DNA of 64,000 nucleotides from Limibacter armeniacum (GCF_036880985.1 NZ_JBAJNO010000009.1:310001-374000); one strand, 5' to 3'; numbered from the stretch's first letter, positions 14,042 to 22,858 are shown. Notes: generated by a model from the letters alone, not told the origin. Numbers and translations are program-made.

Positions 14042-14083
14042 ATAAATTTCACTAATGTTAATATTTTAAACAATAACCTTTCT

Positions 14084-14335
14084 TTGAATCCTTCTATTTT
14101 GTTTATATTTTTAGCATGTATTTTAAATTTCATATTTTTTACAATGTTTATGCCTGATGTAAAGTCCAGCAAGGTCACCGTCAAGGGCGACCACAACCAG
14201 ATTATCACCAATGAACAGCCCGGCAGGCAAGCCCTGATCAAGGACAAGCTTTTTCACCTGATGTTCGCCGTTTCCAACGGCCAGTCCAAAAGCATGACAA
14301 TCAACAGGATCAAGGAGATCTACGACATGCTTTAA
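14084..14335 (+). CDS. Small membrane-anchored protein on the strand opposite the late operon
   Basis: Lies between the portal and tape measure genes but points the other way. From the TTG at 14084 the product has an N-terminal membrane helix (ILFIFLACILNFIFFTMF) followed by a soluble part (KVTVKGDHNQIITNEQ) of 60 residues; from the ATG at 14144 only the soluble 63 residues would be made. The first third is very A+T-rich, the rest G+C-rich. Its end overlaps the portal stop by 4 bp, tail to tail. It looks like a moron: an autonomous gene expressed outside the late programme. Function unknown. Confidence 0.5.
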   Translation: MNPSILFIFLACILNFIFFTMFMPDVKSSKVTVKGDHNQIITNEQPGRQALIKDKLFHLMFAVSNGQSKSMTINRIKEIYDML

Positions 14336-16329
14336 GGTTCAAAGCCCTTGAGCTTAAAGTAAGGGTGACTCTCATCGAAGATCACCTTTTCTTTTCCCAC
14401 ATTCTTTGCAAATAAGGGGTGCACCTTGTCAGGGTAGCGCAGGCGTTCCTTTGGGGTCTTCCGTGCGGTCTGGTTGGGTACCAGCTCCACGTCGCAGCGG
14501 CAGCCCCAGCCCAGCGGCGGATAGTTGCTTGTCCAGAACGGGTCGTCTACCGGCAAGGTGATCCCCTCCAGCCTTCGGTGCTCCTCCCTGACCCTGCTGT
14601 CATTGACCGTGCTGTAGCGCAGCATGTAGTCCTCCTTGTGCTGCTCGGCTTCCTGCCACCTGGCCGCCATCGTGGCCTGCGCTATGGCCGCATCGTATTC
14701 CGTCCGCAGCCAGGTGACATTGTAGGCATGGTGCTTCTCCAGAGCCAGCTCTCTGAAGGCATCCCATTCCCTGAGGCGGCCATCCTGCAACAGCAGGGCA
14801 TTGATCTCCTGGCAAAGCACAGCCTCCTTGAAGGAGGAGAACAGGTAGACATTCTCCTTGAGTGACTTGAGCATGGTGTGGTCCGGGGAGTCATAATCCA
14901 GGTCGACCAGCCTTTTTCCATACCCTTGCTCGACTCCCTTATATAAGGTGTCACCCACCTGGTTTGCCAGTGCCTTGAAGTCCCTGGTCTTCCAGAGTCC
15001 CTTGAACCCCCTTTTGAACAGCCTTTCAGCCACCTTTAGAAAGAGTTTAAGCAGTTCAGGATTTCCCTCTGCCATTTGTGGCTCTTGGTGGCCGGTGATG
15101 CAACAGCCCGTTTCATGGTAGAGCGCGACCAGCTGTTGCTCCAGTCCGCTCCCCTTACCCTTTCCCGGCTTTTCCACTGGCTTGGGCTCCTCTGCCAGGA
15201 TGGGGGTGCCATAGGTTTCAGTGATGTATTCCGGATCGATACGGTACTGGGTGGCGATCCACTTGTCCACCTCCAGCTGCGTTCCTGCCAGCTTGAGGCT
15301 CTTGGAAGTATCGAAGCGGAAGTGGTTGCCCTCCACAGCATAGCCATGCTTGCCCAGCAGCGGCAGCACGTAGTCGTTGACCATGTATTCTACATAGCGG
15401 ATATCGGCCTTGTATATTTGTTCCCTGGTGGTGTCGTGCACCTCCGCCTGGCTTCTGGAGGAGCCATCCTCCGTGGTCATGGTCTGCCCCAGCACCCGCT
15501 TGGATATTTCCTTGTTCGCCAGCTCGATGGCAGAGGTGAACACCTTCTGCCCATCGGTATTCTTGGACTCATGGATCTCAAACTGTGCATCGAAGGGCAG
15601 GATGGCGTACATGGCTTCCCCCATGGCTTCTAGGTATTCCTCCAGCCCATCGAGTACCTGCTTGTCCCGGCTATCGGTCTTGGCAATCCGGTACGGGAAA
15701 CCGTATACCTCCTGGTAGAGACTGTAGAAGCCTACGGCCTGCTTCTTGAATACCGTGTAGCGGGAGGCCTCCAGGAGCAACCCGGTATGGTCCGTGGTAT
15801 CGTCCTTCAGGAAAAGGTAGAAGTCATTGTAGGGGGGCTCTGCCAGGAAAAAGCGCTGCTCCCCGTTCACATCTGAGAGTACGGCACATTCCTGCGGGAT
15901 GGCATGGGCCCGGTCAATGGACTGGACTGCCACCACATGCCCCTTGTCCAAGACAAACTCAATGACCGAGTAACCGTAGTAGATACTCTCGACGACCATG
16001 CGGATAATGTCGTGCATCCACTTCTTGTCCAGCTCCTCAAAGAGTGCCTCGTTCTTTTCCCCATTCGCATCAAGGATGTGGAAGGGCGTATTGAGCACCG
16101 AGAGCGTTCGGGTATTCAGCACGGTTTGCAGGTGCGTATCGAGAAGGGCGTCCTCATAGATGCGTACCAGCTCCTCCCTTCTGGGGCGGTAGATGTCAAT
16201 GGCGGCCTGGTGTGCCTTGCGCCATTTCTCGGTATCCATCCGCTCCAGGTAGCGGCTGCGCTGCTGCATTTTCACCCTTTTGGAGGATGGGCGGTTTAGA
16301 GCGCTCCTGCTTGATTTTGTGTAATACAT
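14332..16329 (-). CDS. Portal (Mu gp29/DUF935-like) fused to MuF/SPP1-gp7-like head protein
   Basis: The ATG at 16329 gives 665 aa. Residues 1 to about 430 match Mu gp29-type portals (WRKAHQAAIDIYRPRREELVRIYEDALLDTHLQTVLNTR; later RVLGQTMTTEDGSSRSQAEVHDTTREQIYKADI). Residues from about 440 on match the MuF/SPP1 gp7 head-morphogenesis family, with the closing NDSRVREEHRRLEG...PPLGWGCRCDVELV motif. In Mu these are separate genes (29 and 30). The frame is continuous across the junction through a short G/K/P-rich linker (EKPGKGKGSG), so a true fusion is likely. The product forms the DNA entry pore and carries the associated minor head protein. Confidence 0.88.
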   Translation of the reverse strand: MYYTKSSRSALNRPSSKRVKMQQRSRYLERMDTEKWRKAHQAAIDIYRPRREELVRIYEDALLDTHLQTVLNTRTLSVLNTPFHILDANGEKNEALFEELDKKWMHDIIRMVVESIYYGYSVIEFVLDKGHVVAVQSIDRAHAIPQECAVLSDVNGEQRFFLAEPPYNDFYLFLKDDTTDHTGLLLEASRYTVFKKQAVGFYSLYQEVYGFPYRIAKTDSRDKQVLDGLEEYLEAMGEAMYAILPFDAQFEIHESKNTDGQKVFTSAIELANKEISKRVLGQTMTTEDGSSRSQAEVHDTTREQIYKADIRYVEYMVNDYVLPLLGKHGYAVEGNHFRFDTSKSLKLAGTQLEVDKWIATQYRIDPEYITETYGTPILAEEPKPVEKPGKGKGSGLEQQLVALYHETGCCITGHQEPQMAEGNPELLKLFLKVAERLFKRGFKGLWKTRDFKALANQVGDTLYKGVEQGYGKRLVDLDYDSPDHTMLKSLKENVYLFSSFKEAVLCQEINALLLQDGRLREWDAFRELALEKHHAYNVTWLRTEYDAAIAQATMAARWQEAEQHKEDYMLRYSTVNDSRVREEHRRLEGITLPVDDPFWTSNYPPLGWGCRCDVELVPNQTARKTPKERLRYPDKVHPLFAKNVGKEKVIFDESHPYFKLKGFEP

Positions 16330-16369
16330 ATACAAATAGACGTTAGATGCTGATATAATCCGAAATACA

Positions 16370-16388
16370 CCGTTTAACTGCGTTTAAA
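16370..16388 (-). repeat. CGTTTAAC tandem motif, copy 1
   Basis: CCGTTTAACTGCGTTTAAA, 41-59 bp upstream of the portal start; the closely matching CCGTTTAACGGCGTTTAAA lies at 23270-23288 before the chaperone gene, and CCGTTTAAA occurs at 26835 before another gene. Possibly a late-gene control site. Confidence 0.5.
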
Positions 16389-16406
16389 TGGGGGTGTTTC
16401 CGGCCA

Positions 16407-16967
16407 TTAATAGTAATGCCTTGCCGTGGAGGGCTTTCCCTTCCTGATCAGGGGCCTTTCTTCCTCCCCTTTCTCATCCAGGAGCCTGGGCCAGTCCACA
16501 TGTACCTCATCCTTCTGGAGGGAGACAAGAAAATCCCGCGCTTCCTTGTACTGTTCGTACCGGTCTTCCGGCACGGTGCGCTTGGCCACCTTCCCGTAAA
16601 GGATGTAAAGGGTGAAGTAAATGCTGTACTCCACCAGGGTAATGTCCCTGGGGTCACCCACCTGCCAGCTTGCCGGGTTGGCTTCCGGACCGGTGGCAGT
16701 CTCCGTGAGGCACGTATAGATGTAGGTGTCCCCGTTGCCATCCGTGTAGCTGGCCACATCATCGGGGTAATAGGTCTGTCCATCCGTGAAGGTGAGCACC
16801 TGGATAAGCAGCTGTGCCGTATCATACTGCCTGCTGATGATCTTGCGAACCTTCTCCACCGCCATGCGCTCAGCCTTGAGCAGGACGCTCTGCCTTCCTT
16901 CGGTGAGCACTTCCAGCTCGTCTGCTTCTACGATGCTTTCGTAGTCCGTGTCTGTCAGGAATCTCAT
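16407..16967 (-). CDS. gp36-like head/tail connector protein
   Basis: The frame is open further upstream, but the ATG at 16967 (MRFLTDTDYESIV) overlaps the preceding stop by 4 bp and matches the usual start of the Mu gp36 (DUF1320) family. Family features: a conserved SIVEADELEVL turn, a helical KAERMAVEKVRKIISRQYD segment, and VEYSIYFTLYILYGKVAKRTVPEDRYEQYKEARDFL near the end. These proteins link head and tail. An unusual central insert (QTYYPDDVASYTDGNGDTYIY...) looks like a small beta domain, perhaps a carbohydrate-binding-like or decoration module. 186 aa. Confidence 0.8.
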   Translation of the reverse strand: MRFLTDTDYESIVEADELEVLTEGRQSVLLKAERMAVEKVRKIISRQYDTAQLLIQVLTFTDGQTYYPDDVASYTDGNGDTYIYTCLTETATGPEANPASWQVGDPRDITLVEYSIYFTLYILYGKVAKRTVPEDRYEQYKEARDFLVSLQKDEVHVDWPRLLDEKGEEERPLIRKGKPSTARHYY

Positions 16968-17263
16968 ACCTTGCTGATTAGTGTGAAAATGATTTCCGAC
17001 TCCCTGATAAAGCGCCCCTCGTCCTCGCTGCGGAGCACATTGCAGGCGTGTTTCATGATCAGGCGCTGCAAGTCCTCGGCAGAGTAGAAGTGGTCCGGCA
17101 TCGAGAGGCTTGCCGTATAGTGCTCGCCCTTGTACTCGAACTGGTAGATAAACCTGAGCTCGTGCAGCTCCCGCTTGCCTGAGGCCTTGAAGAAGCCCCC
17201 AAAAATCAGTACTGCCCACACGGTGGCAAAGGTGAGCAGCACTACGATTGTTTCTGTTTCCAT
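16964..17263 (-). CDS. Small membrane-anchored phage protein, 99 aa
   Basis: An N-terminal membrane helix (VVLLTFATVWAVLIFGGFF) is followed by a soluble alpha/beta part (FIYQFEYKGEHYTASLSM...RLIMKHACNVLR). It overlaps the gp36-like gene by 4 bp (ATGA) and follows terminase by 4 bp, so it is part of the late leftward operon. Position within head genes is unusual for a membrane protein; a spanin or signalling role is possible, but nothing identifies it. Confidence 0.65.
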   Translation of the reverse strand: METETIVVLLTFATVWAVLIFGGFFKASGKRELHELRFIYQFEYKGEHYTASLSMPDHFYSAEDLQRLIMKHACNVLRSEDEGRFIRESEIIFTLISKV

Positions 17264-17267
17264 TCTC

Positions 17268-18764
17268 TTAATACGTTTCTATTTTCCTGCGTTTGCCCGT
17301 CCTGGGCTTTTGCCTTTCCACATGGTTCCTGCGCATCAGTTCCGAGATGGCGCCATGCAGGCTGTCGGGGGCGTCATCATGCGCCCCGGACCCCTTTTCA
17401 AAAGCAAGGGTTTGGTCAATGCTAACAGTGAAGTCCTGGTTCTCCTTATGCTTCTCATTATAGTAGACCATCCCTTTTTCCCAGAAAGGGGAAATCCCCT
17501 CTATACGCTCATACTTGTTGGCCTTGGGTTTCCGGTCGGCCACCACGGGCAGGTAGTACCCCCGGCGGTCGCCTTCCTCGTCAAACTCATTGATGAACTT
17601 GTCCTGGATGAAGTTGCCTTCCATCATCATGGCGCAGGGAACCTTGCCATGCTGTAAGCGGTCCTCGTACAGGTCATAGCACCACTGCACGGCATTGGTA
17701 ATGGTGGTCTTGCGCACGAAGGCTTCCAGTATGTGGAATTCACGCCCTTTCTTACCCACCAGGTGGATGGCCTTGTAGTCCCCGTTTTCGGTGTAGGAAA
17801 GGTCCCCATACAGGCAAAGGGTGTCGTACTGTCTCAGTTGCAGGGGCTTTTTCCAGCGAATCCAGTCTGCCTGGAACACCGTCCCGTCCTCGATCGGGTT
17901 GTTCATGTACTCCCGCTGGAAGGAGCGGTGCGGGATTTCCTCCTGCAAGCGGTCCCAGTACTCCTTGGTGTACTTCTGTGGCCAGTTCACCTTCCCCTCC
18001 TTGTCTAGGGCGTTGACCTGCAAGTGGTAGGCATTGGGCAAGGCCTCCAGGATGCCTGCCAGGATGCTCTGCTTGTGGATGCGGTTGTTCACAAGGAGAA
18101 ACCGCTGGCGCAAGTCCGAGAAGCAGCCCATCAGGTCCTCCAGTATCCATTCCACCGCCTCCCTGACCCTGCGGGGGTTGGCGGAACGCTTCTTTGAGTC
18201 GCAGTCATCGACCACGATATAGTCCGGGCGGTGCTGCCGCTTGCGGATACCCCTAGGCGATTGCCCCAGACCGATGCAGGAGAAGTAGGTGCCGTCCTTT
18301 GCCTGGAACCTTCCCTCTGACCATTCCCCGGATTGCATCTGTTCTCCAAAGTCATTGATGTAACGCTGGTTGTATTGCAGCTCGGCCTGCACGTCGGATA
18401 GCAGCAGCTTGGCCTTTTCCTCGGTTTCCCCCACCAGCAGCATGTAGTTCAGCTCCCCGCTGGCTTTCCAGTAGAGGGGAAAGAACACATCAGCGTGTGT
18501 GCTCTTGGCAGCCCCCCGGAAGGCCTCCCAAACGGCGCTGACATACTGCGCCTTCTTCAGCTTGTTGGCCATGCGCTTGTGGAACCAGGCACTTTCCGAT
18601 TTGACATAGTGCGGAAAGTAGTAGGAACAAAAAGCCGAATAGTCACCCAGCAGGTGCTGTATCCTTCTGCCTTTGTCCTCTTCCGTTTCGTTCAGGTCAA
18701 TGGGTGTGGCCTCGGCAACCAGCTCGCAGAACTCAATCCACTCGTTGTAATCCTTCCTGTTCAT
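17268..18764 (-). CDS. Terminase large subunit (Mu gp28-like)
   Basis: 498 aa. An N-terminal ATPase with Walker A-like FRGAAKST (residues 82-89) and Walker B YIVVDDCDS (182-190), then a C-terminal RNaseH-like nuclease whose acidic residues appear in YGDLSYTENGDYKAIHLV and GAHDDAPDSLHGAI. It packages DNA into proheads and cuts it, in Mu-type phages by headful packaging from integrated copies. Its start overlaps the small subunit stop by 4 bp. Confidence 0.93.
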   Translation of the reverse strand: MNRKDYNEWIEFCELVAEATPIDLNETEEDKGRRIQHLLGDYSAFCSYYFPHYVKSESAWFHKRMANKLKKAQYVSAVWEAFRGAAKSTHADVFFPLYWKASGELNYMLLVGETEEKAKLLLSDVQAELQYNQRYINDFGEQMQSGEWSEGRFQAKDGTYFSCIGLGQSPRGIRKRQHRPDYIVVDDCDSKKRSANPRRVREAVEWILEDLMGCFSDLRQRFLLVNNRIHKQSILAGILEALPNAYHLQVNALDKEGKVNWPQKYTKEYWDRLQEEIPHRSFQREYMNNPIEDGTVFQADWIRWKKPLQLRQYDTLCLYGDLSYTENGDYKAIHLVGKKGREFHILEAFVRKTTITNAVQWCYDLYEDRLQHGKVPCAMMMEGNFIQDKFINEFDEEGDRRGYYLPVVADRKPKANKYERIEGISPFWEKGMVYYNEKHKENQDFTVSIDQTLAFEKGSGAHDDAPDSLHGAISELMRRNHVERQKPRTGKRRKIETY

Positions 18765-19204
18765 AGTTCCCCGTTCTTGATTTTCTCATCAATGAAAAGC
18801 CTCATCCAGTTGTTCATCTTTCCGGCCGCTTCCACATCACGGCTTTGGATAAAGCGGGTCAGCTCCTTGAAAGCCTGGATGTAGTTGGAGGCCAGCAGCT
18901 TGTTGCCCCTCAGCTTCTCGATGGAGCTGACCAGCTTGGCGATGGAGTCGGCCTTTTCCACGGCATCCTCCGAGATGGAGACCTTGTGGATCTTCTCCGT
19001 CAGGTTGGCAATTACCGCCTCCGAGGTGATGGTGTTGGCCTTCTTGATATTGTCCCAATCATACTTTGCCTTGTTGTTGGTGAAGGTCTTGCGGTCCTTC
19101 CACCCGACAATCTTGCAGATTTCCTCCTGTGTCATGTCGGTATGCACATAGAGTTGCAGTGCATAGTTCCTTTTGTCCTGTTCGGTGAGCGCCCCTTTTT
19201 CCAT
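18761..19204 (-). CDS. Terminase small subunit-like protein
   Basis: The ATG at 19204 (MEKGALTEQDKRNYALQLY) is chosen; the frame is open upstream but that part is not protein-like. Residues 15-45 (LYVHTDMTQEEICKIVGWKDRKTFTNNKAKYDW) are a helix-turn-helix of the small-terminase type (TQEEIAK..G.....T); the rest is a helical oligomerisation region. 147 aa. First gene of the leftward late arm, coupled to the large subunit. Confidence 0.85.
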   Translation of the reverse strand: MEKGALTEQDKRNYALQLYVHTDMTQEEICKIVGWKDRKTFTNNKAKYDWDNIKKANTITSEAVIANLTEKIHKVSISEDAVEKADSIAKLVSSIEKLRGNKLLASNYIQAFKELTRFIQSRDVEAAGKMNNWMRLFIDEKIKNGEL

Positions 19205-19370
19205 CCTTTTTGATACAAAAGAGCCTGAAAATCCAGTCAACTTCAAAAGAACTTCCGCACCCTGCGTAAGGGCGTTGCAAGGGTTGCATAGGGGGAGGCA
19301 ATGCTGCGAAACCCGGTTTGAAAATACTGCCTCAACCTCATTTGTTTGTAGGGAATTCAACACGTAAGGT
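19205..19370. promoter_or_regulatory. Divergent late promoter region
   Basis: A 166-bp gap from which both late arms diverge: terminase leftward, protease/capsid rightward. GTTGCA occurs twice 9 bp apart (19274-19279, 19283-19288), a layout expected of an activator site. Toward the right arm, TTTG (19317-19320) followed by CTCATTTG is a weak match to the Bacteroidota -33/-7 pattern. One activator here could switch on both arms together. Confidence 0.5.
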
Positions 19371-20471
19371 ATGTTCGAGATAGTAGCAAAATCCAGTCAG
19401 AGAGAAGCCGATATCATGCTGCATGGCGATATCATGAAATGGGGCGAGGTGGACCTGAATACGGTCAAGGCAGCGGTTGCGCCTTTGCTGGGCAAGTACA
19501 GCACCATTAACCTGCGGATACACTCCCCCGGGGGGTCCGTGTTCGAGGGGTCTGCCATCTACTCTTACCTGAAGAGCCTGCCTGTCAAGGTGAATGCCTA
19601 TGTGGATGGTATCTCGGCCAGCATGATGACCATTGTGATGCTGGCGGCCGGAAGAGTGGAGGCGGCAAGGAACGCCCGCTTTCTTGTGCATGGCGCTGCC
19701 GTGTCACCTGCCGGGAGGGGAACCCCCGCGCAGTACAGGAAAGCGGCCGAAGAGATTGAGAGCATGAACCGTCAGATGGCGGAAATCTATGCCGGGAAGA
19801 CCGGCAAGGAAGCCTCCTGGGTACTGGAGAACTGGCTGGGGGAAAACGAGGTGCACTTGTCTGCGCAGGAAGCGTTGGAGGCTGGCCTGATTGACGGCAT
19901 CTACGAAAGCAGACTGATGATGCCCCCGGAAGGAATGGAAGCGGACCGCATGGTCGCATTTTATGATAAGCAGATTTTAGGGAAACCGAAAAGCAAGATG
20001 AAACAACAACTAATGGCACTGCTGGCGATGCATGGGATGTCGCTGGACCCGCAGGCCTCGGCAAGCGACGAGGCGTTTATGGGCGCCTTTACCGCCAGGT
20101 TCAATGCCCTGGTACAGGCAAAGGAAAAGCTGGAGGCACAGATGAGGGCCTCTGAAGGGGAACAGCTCCTGGGGGAGGCTGTGGCACAGCGAAAGCTGAC
20201 GGCCAAGCAGGCGGAGAACCTCAAGCCCATGCTGGAGACTTCCGGCATTGAGGCCATCCGCAATTACCTGGCCTGCCTGGAGCCGGTAGCTGTGGTATCG
20301 CAGCAACTGCAACGAGAAAAGCAAACGCCAACCTCGCCAAAGGCGCAGGCAGGCAGAGATAACTGGACTTTTGATGACTATCAAAAGAAAGACCCGAAGG
20401 CCTTGCTGCACATCAAGGAGCAGGAGCCGGAGAAATACAGTGAATTAGTTCAAGCATACATTAACCAATAA
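19371..20471 (+). CDS. Head maturation protease (ClpP-like) fused to scaffold
   Basis: 366 aa. Residues 1 to about 185 are a ClpP/S14-type protease: RIHSPGGSVFEG (49-60), nucleophile S84 in DGISASMM, and probable catalytic H107 in FLVHGAA. Residues from about 210 on are a helical, charged scaffold region ending in WTFDDYQKKDPKALL. It trims prohead proteins during capsid maturation. In Mu the scaffold (Z) is translated from an internal start in the protease gene (I); here an in-frame ATG at 19998 (MKQQLMALLAMHGM) sits at the matching place. First gene of the rightward late arm. Confidence 0.9.
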   Translation: MFEIVAKSSQREADIMLHGDIMKWGEVDLNTVKAAVAPLLGKYSTINLRIHSPGGSVFEGSAIYSYLKSLPVKVNAYVDGISASMMTIVMLAAGRVEAARNARFLVHGAAVSPAGRGTPAQYRKAAEEIESMNRQMAEIYAGKTGKEASWVLENWLGENEVHLSAQEALEAGLIDGIYESRLMMPPEGMEADRMVAFYDKQILGKPKSKMKQQLMALLAMHGMSLDPQASASDEAFMGAFTARFNALVQAKEKLEAQMRASEGEQLLGEAVAQRKLTAKQAENLKPMLETSGIEAIRNYLACLEPVAVVSQQLQREKQTPTSPKAQAGRDNWTFDDYQKKDPKALLHIKEQEPEKYSELVQAYINQ

Positions 20472-20475
20472 GAGG

Positions 20476-21381
20476 ATGGCTTTAGAAGTAGAAATTTGGG
20501 AAAGGGACCTGGCCAGGAACTTCTATCCGGACAACACCTTCATGACGAAGGGCAAGGATATGACAGCGTTTGTGGTCAACGGCAAGACCGTACACTCCCC
20601 GCAGGAAGGGGCCGACCCGAACGTGGCGGTCAACAGGGCTACGGTGCCTGCCACCATTTCACAGAGAACCGATGCTGACCTGACCTGGGACCTTTCCGAG
20701 CTGACCACCGACCCCACCCTGCTCAGGGATATTGAGGAGATCGAGACCAGCTACGACAAGCGCAACAGCATCATCTCCCAGCACGGCAAGACGCTGAACA
20801 AGAAGGCGGCAGGCCTGATCCTGAACAACTGGGCAGCCACGGCAGCGGGAAGGGTGATCACCACTACCGGCGGGGAAAGGGAAGCGACAGCCCCCGCGGC
20901 TACCGGCAACAGGAAGGCAGTGGATAACAAGGATATCCTAAAGGCAAAGTCTATCCTGGATCTGGAGGATGTGGATACCGAAGGGCGTTACGCGCTGTTC
21001 TCGGCATCCATGTACAATGACCTGCTGGCCAACGATGCCTTTATCGATGCCTCGCGTTTCGGGGCGGCGGTGATCCCTTCCGGGGTGATCGGCCGCATTC
21101 ACGGTTTCTGGGTATACATGCGCAGCCATGCAATGATTTTCGACACGGCCGGCTCACTGAAAGCCCTGGGGGCCGCAGGAGCTGCGGACGACAAGGAGTC
21201 TGTGCTGTTCTGGCATGAGGACTGTGTCAAGTACGCAAAAGGCAACGTGAAGATTTTCCACAATGCCGGGGAGGCAGCCTACTACGGCGACATCTTCTCT
21301 GCCATGGCAAGGGCCGGCGGCAAGCACTCCTACACGGACCAGTCCGGTGTTGTTTCTCTCATCCAAGACGCAAGTGTATAA
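20476..21381 (+). CDS. Major capsid protein
   Basis: 301 aa, 4 bp after protease/scaffold, the standard place for the HK97-fold capsid gene. Elements consistent with this fold: an N-terminal arm with DNTFMTKGKDMTAFV, a long spine-helix-like stretch (LLRDIEEIETSYDKRNSIISQHGKTL), and a P-domain segment VDNKDILKAKSILDLEDVDTEGRYALFS with the typical NDLLANDAFIDASRFG loop. It ends overlapping the next start by one base. Confidence 0.88.
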   Translation: MALEVEIWERDLARNFYPDNTFMTKGKDMTAFVVNGKTVHSPQEGADPNVAVNRATVPATISQRTDADLTWDLSELTTDPTLLRDIEEIETSYDKRNSIISQHGKTLNKKAAGLILNNWAATAAGRVITTTGGEREATAPAATGNRKAVDNKDILKAKSILDLEDVDTEGRYALFSASMYNDLLANDAFIDASRFGAAVIPSGVIGRIHGFWVYMRSHAMIFDTAGSLKALGAAGAADDKESVLFWHEDCVKYAKGNVKIFHNAGEAAYYGDIFSAMARAGGKHSYTDQSGVVSLIQDASV

Positions 21382-21620
21382 TGAAGGCAACCAAGAAAAT
21401 GATTGATCTGGCGCAGGAGGTCATGCAAGCACAACAGGTGAACCGGGTATGGGTCAACGCGAAGGGACATTACTTCACACAGGAAGACTGGGCCCTGCAC
21501 TCGGTAGGTGGCGATAAGGACAGGATCGCTTTGATAAAGGCAAAGGAGGAGGTACAGGAGCCACAGGCCCCTGCACCTTCCAAGGAAGAGATAAAGGAAG
21601 AAACCCCCGATAGCAAATGA
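21381..21620 (+). CDS. Hypothetical small head-region protein, 79 aa
   Basis: Begins basic (MKATKKMIDLAQEVM) and ends in an acidic, proline-rich tail (EVQEPQAPAPSKEEIKEETPDSK) probably disordered. The WVNAKGHYFTQEDWALHSVG segment resembles small head proteins found after capsid genes in Bacteroidota phages. Stop/start overlaps with both neighbours (TAATG and ATGA) show tight coupling. A decoration or head-completion role is plausible from order. Confidence 0.7.
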   Translation: MKATKKMIDLAQEVMQAQQVNRVWVNAKGHYFTQEDWALHSVGGDKDRIALIKAKEEVQEPQAPAPSKEEIKEETPDSK

Positions 21621-22858
21621 TCAAGGGAGTAGAGATAATCAAGGTTACACCATCCCCGTCAGCATCGCTGGCGGAGGTGGCTACCTCAGGGCTGATCGTC
21701 GAGGCGGTGGATGTGGCGGGCAAGTTTGAGGCTGGCAACCTCTACCATTTCCTGAGTATCCGTGACGCGCAGGCGGCTGGCTTGAGTGAGGATTATGACC
21801 TTTCCAACAGTGTGGTGGTCTACCATCACATCCGTGAGTTTTTCGCGATGGCCGGTGAGGGGGTATCCCTTTATGTGATGCCCGTGGCGAAAGACAGTAC
21901 CCAGACCGTACTGGCCGGTGAGGGCTACCTCAAGAAACTGGTACAGGATACGGAAGGAAAGGTGTTCCAGGTAGGCATTGCCACCAACCCAACGGTAGAT
22001 GATGCGATGGTAAACGGGCTGGAGAGTGACCTGGTGGCTGCCATTCCGGTGGCACAGGCAACGGTTGACTGGGCATTCTCGGCCATGTTCCCGACCCGTG
22101 TCATTCTGGAAGGGCGCAACTTTACGCCCCCCGTGGCTGCCGTGGAGGACCTTAGGAACCTGACAGATGTGTCGGCTCCCAACGTGTCGGTAGTGGTCGC
22201 TCAGGATTATAACCATGCCGCCAGGGATGCAGCCTTCAGCCATTACGCCGCCGTGGGGACAGCCCTGGGGACCATGGCTGCCGCAAGGGTGCATGAGAGC
22301 ATGGGATGGGTCGAGCAATTCAACCTGACCGATGCGGGCAAGGGCCGTTGGCTTTCCGCCGGGCTCTCCAACCATACGCCAGCCACGGCCATACAGCAGG
22401 ACTGGGGTGCACTGGATGACAAGGGGTACATCTTTGCCATCAAGTACCCGCACCTGGATGGCTTCCGCTGGAATGGGGACCATACCTGTACCCAGGTGGA
22501 GGTAGCCGAGGACGGCACGATGAACGAGAGTCAGCAGCGTTTCGGGCGTACCGCAGACAAGGCGATACGAGCGGTGTATGCAGCCCTGATCCCGAAAGTG
22601 AACAGCCCCCAGTTGCTGGATGCCAATGGAAAACTGCCACCTGTCATGGTGGCCTCCTTCAAGGCAGCGGCAGAAAAGGCCATTGACCGCCAGCTGGCAG
22701 GCGAGATATCGGCAAGACGCGTGATTGTCGACAAGGACTCTGTGCTGCTGCCGCCCAACCCCGTGCTGAAGGTCTCACTGGAGGTGGTTCCGGTGGGTTC
22801 TGCCGATACCATTCAAGTTAGTTTCGCACTCAAAAACAGTTTGAACAATGGCAATTAA
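21617..22858 (+). CDS. Contractile tail sheath protein (DUF2586-like)
   Basis: 413 aa, in the correct order between capsid genes and tube. The sequence (FYHFLSIRDAQAAGL-type beta start, a FFAMAGEGVSLYVMPV strand, RVILEGRNFTPP, and a C-terminal KVSLEVVPVGSADTIQVSFAL strand that would complete a neighbour's sheet) fits the DUF2586 tail sheath family of Bacteroidota Mu-like phages. It means a myovirus particle. The end overlaps the tube gene by 11 bp. Confidence 0.88.
   Translation: MIKGVEIIKVTPSPSASLAEVATSGLIVEAVDVAGKFEAGNLYHFLSIRDAQAAGLSEDYDLSNSVVVYHHIREFFAMAGEGVSLYVMPVAKDSTQTVLAGEGYLKKLVQDTEGKVFQVGIATNPTVDDAMVNGLESDLVAAIPVAQATVDWAFSAMFPTRVILEGRNFTPPVAAVEDLRNLTDVSAPNVSVVVAQDYNHAARDAAFSHYAAVGTALGTMAAARVHESMGWVEQFNLTDAGKGRWLSAGLSNHTPATAIQQDWGALDDKGYIFAIKYPHLDGFRWNGDHTCTQVEVAEDGTMNESQQRFGRTADKAIRAVYAALIPKVNSPQLLDANGKLPPVMVASFKAAAEKAIDRQLAGEISARRVIVDKDSVLLPPNPVLKVSLEVVPVGSADTIQVSFALKNSLNNGN

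Noticed and set aside
16968-17219. 84-residue N-terminal extension of the gp36-like protein
   Set aside because: Overlaps the small membrane-protein gene in another frame; composition not protein-like, and the ATG at 16967 gives a 4-bp coupled overlap.
19205-19363. 53-residue N-terminal extension of the small terminase
   Set aside because: Falls in the divergent promoter gap, and the family start is at MEKGALTEQ.
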